Source: Roseiarcus sp963805295 (lineage in GTDB: Bacteria > Pseudomonadota > Alphaproteobacteria > Rhizobiales > Beijerinckiaceae). Taken from it: a stretch of 64,000 nucleotides of DNA. Under the pieces are notes generated by a model. It made no database searches. It was not told the origin of the DNA and was given only the letters and a program-made list of their open reading frames with translations. Location of the stretch: positions 186,001 to 250,000 of the forward strand of contig CAWDTW010000034.1 of assembly GCA_963805295.1 (NCBI GenBank), written 5' to 3'. Below, one piece after another: positions 1 to 7,638 of this stretch. Every line of letters starts with the position of its first letter. The first letter of the stretch is position 1. A program made the position numbers and the translations under genes.

Positions 1-1479
1 GCCTCGACGAGCGCGTCGATTCCGTGGGCCAGCGCTTTGTTCGTCTCCCTCGTCTCGCCGAGCTGAGCCAGCATCGACACGCAGCGCGCACTGACGTCGG
101 CGGCTCGGCGGATCGAGCAGCGCGCCGTGATCGGCGAAGGGAATATTGTTCAGGAAGTGGTGGGTGTTGTCGGCGTCGAAGGCAGCCCAGCCGCCGTCTC
201 GACTTTGCAGCCCTTCGACCCACTCGCGCGCGCGAGCGATCGACGCTGCGTCCTCTGTGCCCAGACCATCCGGGGCGCCTCGGGCCGCCCTGTCCATCGC
301 CATCGCGACGACTGCCGTATCGTCGAGATCCGGGTAGTGCGGATTGGCATATTGAAAGGCCCAGCCGCCAGGCCGTACATCCGGGTGCTGCGCCGCCCAA
401 TCGCCCTTGAGGTCGAGCACCTGCAACGGCTTAAGCCAGGCAAGGCCGGCGCGCGCCTTTGCTTCGCATGCCTCGCCTCCGACCTCGAGCAATGCATGCG
501 CCGTCAGGGCCGTGTCCCAGACCGGCGAAACGCAAGGCTGGCAATAGGCCTCGTCCGGTCTGACGACGAGCAGGCGCTCGATCGATTCCCGCGCTGTGAC
601 GACATACGGATGATCGGCGGCATAACCCAGCGCGTCGAACATCAGCACGGTATTCGCCATGGCCGGGTAGATGGCGCCGACGCCGTCGACGCCGTTGAGG
701 CGCTCGACGACGAAGGCGACAGCGGCCTCGATCGCGCGACGGCGAGTCGTCGGCGGAAACAGCGGTTCGGCCAGTTTGATCGCCACGTCGACCGCACCAA
801 AGAACTTGATCCAGCCCCAGGTCTGGTGCGCGCCTTTCGGCCAGTCGCGCACCAGATCGGGCGGCGCGGCGAATAACTCGTCGATACGCACGCCACGCGG
901 ATTCTTGGCCTGGGGTTTGAGCGCCTGCAGCACCAGCAATGGCACCAGCACGGTGCGCGCCCAGTAGGAGATCTTGGTGATGTGGAAAGGAAACCACTTC
1001 GGCAACAGCATGATCTCGACGGGCATGGTCGGCACGCCGCGCCATGGAATCGCTCCGTAAAGCGCAAGCAAGAACCGGGTAAAGACGTTGCTCCTGGCCG
1101 CCCCGCCATGCGCGAGCACGGCTTCGCGCGCCCGGCGCATGTGCGGAGCTTCCGTGTCATCGCCGATCATCTTCAGGGCGAAATAGGCCTTGACACTGGC
1201 GCTCATGTCGAAGGCGCCGTCGTGAAACAGTGGCCAGCCGCCATGGGCGCCCTGGATGCGGCGCAGATAGGCGCCGATCAGCCGCTCCAGCTCCAGATAT
1301 GGGCTCTCGCCACGATAATGGCGCAGCAGCACGTATTCGGCCGGGATGGTCGCGTCGGCCTCGAGTTCGAAACACCAATGCCCGTCTGACCGCTGGCGCG
1401 CGAGCAGGCCTTCGGCGCCCGCGGAAATATGGCGTTCGAGCGCGTCGAGCGACGGCGCATGATCGAGGGCGACGTTCAT
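1..1479 (-). CDS. shc: Squalene-hopene cyclase, C-terminus cut by window edge
   Basis: Cyclises squalene to hopene/hopanol, the committed step of hopanoid synthesis, on the inner membrane. The 493 visible codons run without a break from ATG at 1479 to base 1. The catalytic acid motif DLDDT lies at codons 384-388, matching the family DxDDT, and a QW-type repeat (SRDGGWAAFD) lies near codons 425-434. The C-terminal part, roughly 150-170 residues in this family, lies beyond the left edge. The start overlaps the hpnE stop by ATGA, so it is the last visible gene of the hpnM-A-B-C-D-E-shc operon. The function is secure from the motif and from the squalene-synthesis genes directly upstream. Confidence 0.95.
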   Translation of the reverse strand, partial: MNVALDHAPSLDALERHISAGAEGLLARQRSDGHWCFELEADATIPAEYVLLRHYRGESPYLELERLIGAYLRRIQGAHGGWPLFHDGAFDMSASVKAYFALKMIGDDTEAPHMRRAREAVLAHGGAARSNVFTRFLLALYGAIPWRGVPTMPVEIMLLPKWFPFHITKISYWARTVLVPLLVLQALKPQAKNPRGVRIDELFAAPPDLVRDWPKGAHQTWGWIKFFGAVDVAIKLAEPLFPPTTRRRAIEAAVAFVVERLNGVDGVGAIYPAMANTVLMFDALGYAADHPYVVTARESIERLLVVRPDEAYCQPCVSPVWDTALTAHALLEVGGEACEAKARAGLAWLKPLQVLDLKGDWAAQHPDVRPGGWAFQYANPHYPDLDDTAVVAMAMDRAARGAPDGLGTEDAASIARAREWVEGLQSRDGGWAAFDADNTHHFLNNIPFADHGALLDPPSRRRQCALRVDAGSARRDEGDEQSAGPRNRRARRG

Positions 1480-2769
1480 GGCAAACCATGCGCAGCGATG
1501 CGGACCGGCGGCGCCTTGGCGCGCCTTTCCCCGACGATTGACGCCGCCTTATAACCCGAACGCACCGCCCCTTCGATGGTGGCCGGCAGACCGGTTTGCG
1601 TCCAGTCGCCCGCGAGCACGACATTTGTCCAGCGGGTGCGCGCGGAGGGTCTCTTCGCGTCCTGCATAGGGGTCGCGGCGAAGGTCGCGCGCCTTTCCTT
1701 GACGATCTGCCAGGGCGGCAATTCTGGGCCGAGGCCGCTCAGCGTCGCGACTTCGCGCCAAATCTCGGCCGCAAGCATCTCTCGCGGCCTGTCGAGAAGG
1801 CGATCGGCGCCGCTGATCGTCACCGAAACATGGCCCGGATAAGCGAATAGCCATTCTGTCAGCCCATCGATCACCCCAAGGATCATGGGTTGGTTTGGCC
1901 TAGGCGTCACACGAAAATGAGCATTGACGATCGCTCGGAACTCGTTGGGAACGACGAGATCGGGAAGAAGCTCCTGTGCGACCCAGGGAGGGACCGCCAA
2001 GACCACCGCATCGTCTACCGCAAGCACCGTGCGATCCGCGCCTAAATCCAGATTGACCGCGCGCTCCTCGTTGAACTCGATGCCGCGGAGGCGCTCGCCC
2101 AGGCGAACCGGCGCCCCCCGCGCGGCGAGGTAGGCGAGCGCCGGCTCGATGTAGCATGACGAAAGTCCGTGGATTGCAATCAGTGGACGGCAGGCCTTGC
2201 CGCCGGCGCCCAAGGTCTCGCGCAGCATCGCGCCGGTGAGCATCGCGGAGCTCTCGGGCGGATCGGTGTTGAGCCCCGCCAGCAGAATCGGGCGCCATAA
2301 CCGCTCGTAAAGCGTTCCCGAGCAGTCCATGACATCGCCAAGCGTCGCCGTCGCCGTCGCCCGTAGCGCGCCGAGCGGCGCCAGATACTCGCGCAGCGCG
2401 GCGCCCGGTACGCGGCGCGTCGAATCGAACAGCCACCACGGCAGGCGGCCGTCATTCGGTCGCAGCCGCCAGCGCTCACCGCTTTTGAGATCGGCAAAGT
2501 CGAAGACTGCCGAATCCGGCCCTTTCAGGGACGCGCGCGAACCGATGCGGCCAAGGTAATCATGCGCGGCATGGTTGCCCGAGAGCAGCAAGTGGTTACC
2601 ATTGTCGATCCAGAGATCGAGCGCCTGATCCTGGTAGGAGCGACAGCGGCCGCCCGCCGCGGGCGCCGACTTCATGCAGCACAACCCGATGACCTTCGTC
2701 GACCAGACGCACTGCCGCGCTCAGCCCAGCGATGCCTGCTCCAATGACACGGACCGTTGCTCTGCTCAT
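1476..2769 (-). CDS. hpnE: Hydroxysqualene dehydroxylase (squalene-associated FAD desaturase), one-base frameshift
   Basis: FAD-dependent amine-oxidase-fold enzyme that reduces hydroxysqualene to squalene, the last step of the HpnC/D/E route. Translation from ATG 2769 gives the dinucleotide motif VIGAGIAGLSAA (codons 8-19), then leaves frame at about 2671. The body continues one frame over with AAGGRCRSY and ends with the C-terminal FAD motif GDWTQTGLPATIEGA. Removing one base at 2671-2672 (CATGAAG to CATGAG) restores the canonical E-x5-GGR spacing and a 430-residue protein. The total length is 3n+1, consistent with a single insertion. The start overlaps the hpnD stop (ATGA) and the stop overlaps the shc start. 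It is probably intact in the organism, and the break is likely a sequence error. Confidence 0.9.
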
Positions 2770-3593
2770 GCGACGCCGTATCGCAGAAGAGCGCCCAGCA
2801 TGCGCAGCCGGCTCACCTTCATTCGCGGGCGCGGCGGCGCAAAGCCCCGCGCCTCCAAATTGTCGAGAATCGAACCGTAGGCGACGGCCATGAGTCGTGG
2901 CGCTCGCACTGCGCGTCGGGGCGCGAGCGCCATGATGCGTTGGGCCGCATCAAAATGAAGGCGCGCGCGCGCCGCGACTTCGACACAGGCGACCGCGAGC
3001 CTCGGGTCGGCGGCGACCGCAAGGGGCTCCTCCGCTGTGATGGCGGCCGCCGCCATCGCCTCGCGGGGCAGATAAAGCCGGCCGATCGCCGCATCCTCGT
3101 CGATGTCGCGCAGGATGTTCGTCAGTTGCAGCGCACGCCCGAGATGATGGGCGAGCGCCTCGCCTGCCTCGAGGTCCAAACCGAAGATGCGCACTGACAG
3201 CCGCCCGACCGCGCTGGCGACCCGATCGCAATAGAGGTCGAGCGTCGCCCAATTCGGGGCGCGCATGACGCCCGCGACATCCATGGCCATGCCGTCGATG
3301 ACAGCGTCGAAATCCCTTTGTTTCAAGCCGTAACGGCGCACTGCGTCCGCGAGCGCGTCGAGCTTCGATGGCGCATGACCGGCGAACAGTGCAGCGATGT
3401 CGGCGCGCGAGCGCTCCAGCTCGGCAATGCGCCAGGCCGAAGAGCCGCCGTCATCGGCAATATCGTCGACCGCCCTGCAGAAGTCATAGACGGAGTACAT
3501 CGCCTTGCGCTGGTCCAGCGGCAGAACGCGCATCGCGATGTAAAAGGAGCTGCCCCTCGCCACCGGCGCCGCGGGTTCCGCCACCTGGCTCAT
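2766..3593 (-). CDS. hpnD: Presqualene diphosphate synthase
   Basis: 275-residue squalene/phytoene synthase family enzyme that condenses two farnesyl diphosphates to presqualene diphosphate. Both Asp-rich Mg-binding motifs are present: DDIAD at residues 43-47 and DIDED at 163-167, the latter within NILRDIDEDAAIGRLYLP, the family's second signature. It is the middle gene of a tightly packed hpnC-hpnD-hpnE block with 4-bp start/stop overlaps on both sides. HpnD is told apart from the paralogous HpnC by its fuller second motif and by gene order. Start at 3593 chosen because ATG overlaps the hpnC stop. Confidence 0.95.
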   Translation of the reverse strand: MSQVAEPAAPVARGSSFYIAMRVLPLDQRKAMYSVYDFCRAVDDIADDGGSSAWRIAELERSRADIAALFAGHAPSKLDALADAVRRYGLKQRDFDAVIDGMAMDVAGVMRAPNWATLDLYCDRVASAVGRLSVRIFGLDLEAGEALAHHLGRALQLTNILRDIDEDAAIGRLYLPREAMAAAAITAEEPLAVAADPRLAVACVEVAARARLHFDAAQRIMALAPRRAVRAPRLMAVAYGSILDNLEARGFAPPRPRMKVSRLRMLGALLRYGVA

Positions 3594-4465
3594 GCGTGGA
3601 ATTTCGGGTCCGCCGCGAGGCGACGCATGAGAACCGACCCCAAACCGCGCAGGACGCCGAGCCCGCCGACGACTGCAAAGCCGGCCCTGCCGACATGTAC
3701 GCTTTCACTCAGGGGATCGCGCGTCTCAAGGCGGCGAACCAGATGCTCCGCGAGGTTCTGGATTGCGGCGATTTCGACAGCAAGCCGGGTGTCGGCGACC
3801 TGATGAACCAGCGGAGCGGCGGCGCGCAGCAGCGCCGAGGTCCGATGCGCAAGGTCGGCGATGGCGTCGAGCAGGGAGGGCGCGGCTCGCGGCCCGTCGA
3901 GCATCTCCGTCAATGCGCCGTGTGCGGCCAGCACGTCTTGCGGCAGGTAGACGCGATCGAGGCGTCGATAGTCCTTGGCGCAGTCCTGCAGGTGGTTGAT
4001 GACCTGCAGCGCCGCGCACAGGGGATCGGACGTCCGCCACGTGGCTTGGCTCTCTCCGTGAACCTCGAGGACAAAGCGGCCGACCGGCATGGCTGAGAGC
4101 CGGCAATAATCCATCAACTCTGGCCAGGAGGCGTAGCGGTTCTTGCGCACGTCGAGGCGGAAGGCGTCCAGGAGGTCGTGCGCGTGGCGCGGCGTCAGTT
4201 CCTGTTCCGCCAAGGCGCGACGCAACGGCTCGACCTCAGGATCGCTGCGTCCACGACCGTCAAGCGCGGCGTCGAGGCCGTCCAGCAGCGCGAGTTTCCG
4301 ATCTGGAGAGAGCGTTTGATGGTCGGCGACATCGTCAGCGGTTCGCGCGAAGCGATAGAAGGCCAGGATCGGCGCGCGATGTCTTTGCCGGATCAGCCGC
4401 GACGCGACGGGAAAGTTCTCGTCGCGATGTGATTTGCCGGAACGCGCCTCGGCCGCGCGGGTCAT
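3590..4465 (-). CDS. hpnC: Hydroxysqualene synthase
   Basis: 291-residue squalene/phytoene synthase paralogue that converts presqualene diphosphate to hydroxysqualene. First metal motif DDVAD at 44-48; the second site is the divergent QDCAKDYRRLDRVYLP at about 160-175, typical of HpnC. The frame stays open upstream to 5326, but the ATG at 4465 is the credible start: it overlaps the hpnB stop as ATGA and gives the family length. Part of the minus-strand hopanoid operon between hpnB and hpnD. Confidence 0.94.
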   Translation of the reverse strand: MTRAAEARSGKSHRDENFPVASRLIRQRHRAPILAFYRFARTADDVADHQTLSPDRKLALLDGLDAALDGRGRSDPEVEPLRRALAEQELTPRHAHDLLDAFRLDVRKNRYASWPELMDYCRLSAMPVGRFVLEVHGESQATWRTSDPLCAALQVINHLQDCAKDYRRLDRVYLPQDVLAAHGALTEMLDGPRAAPSLLDAIADLAHRTSALLRAAAPLVHQVADTRLAVEIAAIQNLAEHLVRRLETRDPLSESVHVGRAGFAVVGGLGVLRGLGSVLMRRLAADPKFHA

Positions 4466-5655
4466 GCGTCGCCAATCCCCTTCACCGACGCCTGAAAGCG
4501 CCCTTTCCACTGTCCGCCTCGGCCACGCCAGTGCTGCCAAGCCGATTCGATTGTAAAGCCGGTATAGACCGCGGCGATGCCGGGCAGGGCGAGGCCGAGC
4601 GTCATCGGCCGCCCGTAGAAGCGCAGTGTCGGCACAAAGGCGACGATCATCATGGCCCAGGCGATGGCTCCGGCAGTTTGCGCCGCGCCGCGGACGAAGA
4701 GGGCGAAGAGCGGGGGCGCGAGATAGGTCAGCGCCATTCCCGTGACCGCGCCGATGAGGCGAGGCGTCGAATAGCGCAGCTCCGCGAAGGCGGAACGGAC
4801 CACCATCCGGCGGAAGTCGCCGAAAGCCGGATAGGCGCGAAGACTGTGGACGCTCTCGGTCAAGCCAAGCCAGATCGGCCCGCGCGTTTTCATTAGTGCT
4901 GCCAGCGCGCAATCGTCGATTAGTGCGCCACGCACGGCTTCCAATCCGCCTGCAGACTTCAGCGCATCGTACCGTGCCAGCATGCAGCCGCCGGCTGCCG
5001 CTGCGGTGGGTCGAGCGGGATCGTTGACCCAGGCAAAGGGATAAAGCTTCTGGAAAAAAAAGATGAAGGCCGGCGCCAGGAATTGTTCTGCCCGGCTCTC
5101 GCAGCGAAGCTTGACCATCAGCGAAGTGAGGACGCTCTTCCGCGCCTGCGCTATCTCCACAAGGCCCCGAAGAGCCTGCGGCGCATATGCGATATCGGCA
5201 TCCGTGAAGAGCACATATTCGACCGGCGCGGCCGCATTCTCGACGTTGGCGAGGCCTTGCCGCATTGACCAGAGCTTGCCCGTCCACCCGGACGGAGCAT
5301 TCGTGCCGGCGACGATTGTGAGGCAATCGGCAGCGCCCAGGGCCTCCGCGGCTGCGGAAGCAATCGCAGCGGTGTCGTCCGAACTTTGATCGTCGACCAG
5401 CACGACCGAGAAGCGGCCAGCATAATCCTGGCGCAGCAGCGATCCGACACTGCGCGAAATTGCCGCTGCCTCATCGCGCGCCGGCACGACGGCGATGACG
5501 CCTGGCCAGACGCGCCGCGCCTCGCCCGCTCTTTTCTCTTGAAGTAATGACAGTAATGCATCGTCGCGTTCAAGGCGCCGCCAGAACCCGCCTCGCGCGA
5601 GCAACAGGTAACCCCAGATGCCGACCGACAGGACGGAGACAATGGCGACGATCAT
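4462..5655 (-). CDS. hpnB: Hopene-associated family 2 glycosyltransferase
   Basis: 397-residue GT2-type membrane glycosyltransferase of hopanoid loci. An N-terminal hydrophobic helix (residues 1-20) precedes a GT-A domain with a nucleotide-binding VDDQSSD (87-93) and DxD metal motif DAD (152-154). Further hydrophobic helices follow after about residue 290. Its exact sugar donor and acceptor are not established by sequence; in this family it is linked to hopanoid head-group decoration. It overlaps hpnA upstream and hpnC downstream by 4 bp, so translation is probably coupled along the operon. Confidence 0.92.
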   Translation of the reverse strand: MIVAIVSVLSVGIWGYLLLARGGFWRRLERDDALLSLLQEKRAGEARRVWPGVIAVVPARDEAAAISRSVGSLLRQDYAGRFSVVLVDDQSSDDTAAIASAAAEALGAADCLTIVAGTNAPSGWTGKLWSMRQGLANVENAAAPVEYVLFTDADIAYAPQALRGLVEIAQARKSVLTSLMVKLRCESRAEQFLAPAFIFFFQKLYPFAWVNDPARPTAAAAGGCMLARYDALKSAGGLEAVRGALIDDCALAALMKTRGPIWLGLTESVHSLRAYPAFGDFRRMVVRSAFAELRYSTPRLIGAVTGMALTYLAPPLFALFVRGAAQTAGAIAWAMMIVAFVPTLRFYGRPMTLGLALPGIAAVYTGFTIESAWQHWRGRGGQWKGRFQASVKGIGDA

Positions 5656-6698
5656 TGCAAATAGCCGTTTGCGCCGAACCAGGCGATGGCGTCGGCGATG
5701 CCTTCCCGGTACGGCCTTGAGGCATAGCCGAGTTCGCGCCGAGCCCTGGTGTCATCGAAAAACATCCGATAGCGGGCCATGCGCAGGCCATCGCGAGTCA
5801 CAAAGGGCTCGCGGCCGGTGAAGCGCGCCAGCATTTCCGCGCCCAGCGCGATCGGGGTGACCGCCGCACGCGGTATCTTCAGATGCGGTCGCCGGCGCCC
5901 GACGAAGTCTGCGATGTCGCACAGCATATCGGCGAGCAGCACGTTGTCGCCGCCGAGAATGTAGCGCTCCCCGAACTTGCCGCGATGCAACGCCGCCAAG
6001 TGTCCGGCAGCCACGTCGTCGACGTGAACGAGGTTCAATCCGGTGTCGACAAAGGCAGGCATGCGACCAGAGGCGGCTTCCACGAGGACGCGGCCTGTCG
6101 GCGTCGGTCTCACATCACGGGGGCCGATCGGCGTCGAGGGGTTGACGATAACGGCAGGCAATCGATCTCTCACCGACATCTCCTCGACGACACGTTCGGC
6201 CGCGATCTTGCTGCGCTTGTAAGCGCCGATCGCCTCGTGCTCGGACAGGCGACGGCTCTCATCCGCCAGCGATCCGTCGGCGAGCTTCAAGGTCGCGACG
6301 CTGCTCGTATAGACGATCCGCTCGATACCGGCGCGGAGCGCCTCTTCCATCACCAGCCTCGTGCCCTCGACATTGGTATGAAAGATTTCGTCCGGATTCC
6401 GCGCCCAGAGGCGATAGTCGGCGGCGGCGTGAAAGAGATAGCGCACGCCGCGGAACGCGGCTGCAAGCGAAGCGCGGTCGCGCAAATCTCCTTCGTATAT
6501 ACTATCGGCGGGCGAGATGTTCCTCCTGGCGCTCGACGGGCGGACGAGCACGCGAACGGGGTGGCCCTTGGCGCGCAGCAAGCCGGCGATCGCCGACCCG
6601 ACGAAACCACTCGCGCCGGTGACGAGAACGGGTGAGGCGGGGCCGGCTCCACACTCGGCCGTCATGTGCGCGCTGGCCTTGTTTGCGTCAGTGTTCAT
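5652..6698 (-). CDS. hpnA: Hopanoid-associated NAD-dependent sugar epimerase/dehydratase
   Basis: 348-residue extended short-chain dehydrogenase. The Rossmann motif GASGFVG lies at residues 28-34 and the catalytic YxxxK pair at Y160/K164 (AYKRSKIAAE). The family accompanies hopanoid operons and is thought to act on head-group sugars or the isoprenoid side chain; the precise substrate cannot be read here. ATG 6698 gives a 20-residue leader before the Rossmann strand, and a second ATG at codon 12 is a possible shorter start. It follows hpnM with a 77-bp gap and overlaps hpnB by 4 bp. Confidence 0.92.
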   Translation of the reverse strand: MNTDANKASAHMTAECGAGPASPVLVTGASGFVGSAIAGLLRAKGHPVRVLVRPSSARRNISPADSIYEGDLRDRASLAAAFRGVRYLFHAAADYRLWARNPDEIFHTNVEGTRLVMEEALRAGIERIVYTSSVATLKLADGSLADESRRLSEHEAIGAYKRSKIAAERVVEEMSVRDRLPAVIVNPSTPIGPRDVRPTPTGRVLVEAASGRMPAFVDTGLNLVHVDDVAAGHLAALHRGKFGERYILGGDNVLLADMLCDIADFVGRRRPHLKIPRAAVTPIALGAEMLARFTGREPFVTRDGLRMARYRMFFDDTRARRELGYASRPYREGIADAIAWFGANGYLQ

Positions 6699-6775
6699 CT
6701 ACCCTGGAACTGCTTCGGCCGATATTCGCTCAGGTCCGCCCGACCGCGTCCGCTTCGCTCGAGATCGCTTGATCA

Positions 6776-7405
6776 TCAGCCCCCCAGCAGGCTCTGGGTC
6801 CGATCGCGCAATCTCTTGATCAGGGCATCGGCGCCGCCTGAAGCGATGATAGAGGCAAATTCGTCGCGTCGCGTCGCCAGATCGCTGACCGTTCCGTTGA
6901 GATAGACATCGATCACCCTCCCGCCGCGGACGAGATAATTAATGGTCACGGCCCGGCCGCCGGCCTGCAGGAGCTTCGTCTTGACGATTTCGCCGCCGCC
7001 GCGCGACTCTGGGCTCGTCTGCGGTTCGACGACGAAGCTTTCCCCCGAATAATCGCTCACCTGACTGGCATAATCCGCGATGAGGAAGCGGGCGAAGGCG
7101 TCCCGGACGGCGGCCTGCTGAGCGCCCGAGAAGCTCGACCAGGCCGGCCCCACGGCCAGCCGCGTCATCGTCCCGAGGTCGAAGGCTGAGGAAATGGCGG
7201 GCGAGAAGCGCCTATCGCGCTCGCGCACACTAAGGGCACCCGCCTGCTGGATGGTGGGCAGCAGCTGCTGGTAATAGGATTGGATGTGTCTGGCAGCTGG
7301 ACTAAGCGTTTGAGCCCGCAGCGGGACCGGGCCGAACAAGATGAATGCCAGCGTGACTGCAATCCAGGCCATGGATGGGCTCGGGCGGAGTTTGACGTTT
7401 TTCAT
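6776..7405 (-). CDS. hpnM: HpnM, MlaC/Ttg2D-like periplasmic lipid-binding protein
   Basis: 209-residue exported protein of the MlaC (toluene tolerance, ABC-transporter auxiliary) family. A Sec signal peptide with hydrophobic core AWIAVTLAFILFGPV ends near residue 31 (LRA-QT). The mature part shows the family pattern of FDLGTMTRLAVGP, followed by YLVRGGRVIDVYLNGTVSD and a C-terminal helix of the lipid-binding fold. In hopanoid loci it pairs with the RND protein HpnN, which starts divergently 233 bp away, and probably ferries hopanoid or phospholipid across the periplasm. First gene of the minus-strand hopanoid operon. Confidence 0.9.
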   Translation of the reverse strand: MKNVKLRPSPSMAWIAVTLAFILFGPVPLRAQTLSPAARHIQSYYQQLLPTIQQAGALSVRERDRRFSPAISSAFDLGTMTRLAVGPAWSSFSGAQQAAVRDAFARFLIADYASQVSDYSGESFVVEPQTSPESRGGGEIVKTKLLQAGGRAVTINYLVRGGRVIDVYLNGTVSDLATRRDEFASIIASGGADALIKRLRDRTQSLLGG

Positions 7406-7638
7406 TGCTGATCTTCCACTTGCTCATATGGGCGACCGGCCGCCTGGCCGGGCGATCTGCCTTCGCGTTCTCCGGCCGGTCGCGCTGGCGCGACAGGTTA
7501 GCACGTTCGGACATTGGAGTGCTGCCAACGCGCTGCGCGTCGGCCGGCGCCTCGTCCGCCGCCATCAGGTTCCGTTGACCGAATTGCGGCGCGACACGAT
7601 ACAGCCCTCCATCAGCGTTCAGCAAGAATGACAATCTC
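7406..7638. promoter_or_regulatory. Divergent promoter region between hpnM and hpnN
   Basis: 233-bp gap between two divergently transcribed hopanoid transport genes; it must hold both promoters. I see no strong palindrome and no convincing sigma-70 boxes by eye. A short ATG frame at 7628 stops at once and is not a gene. Confidence 0.5.

Noticed and set aside
2660..2684. Programmed frameshift in hpnE
   Set aside because: No slippery heptamer or following stem; same class of single-base insertion seen in many unrelated genes of the window.
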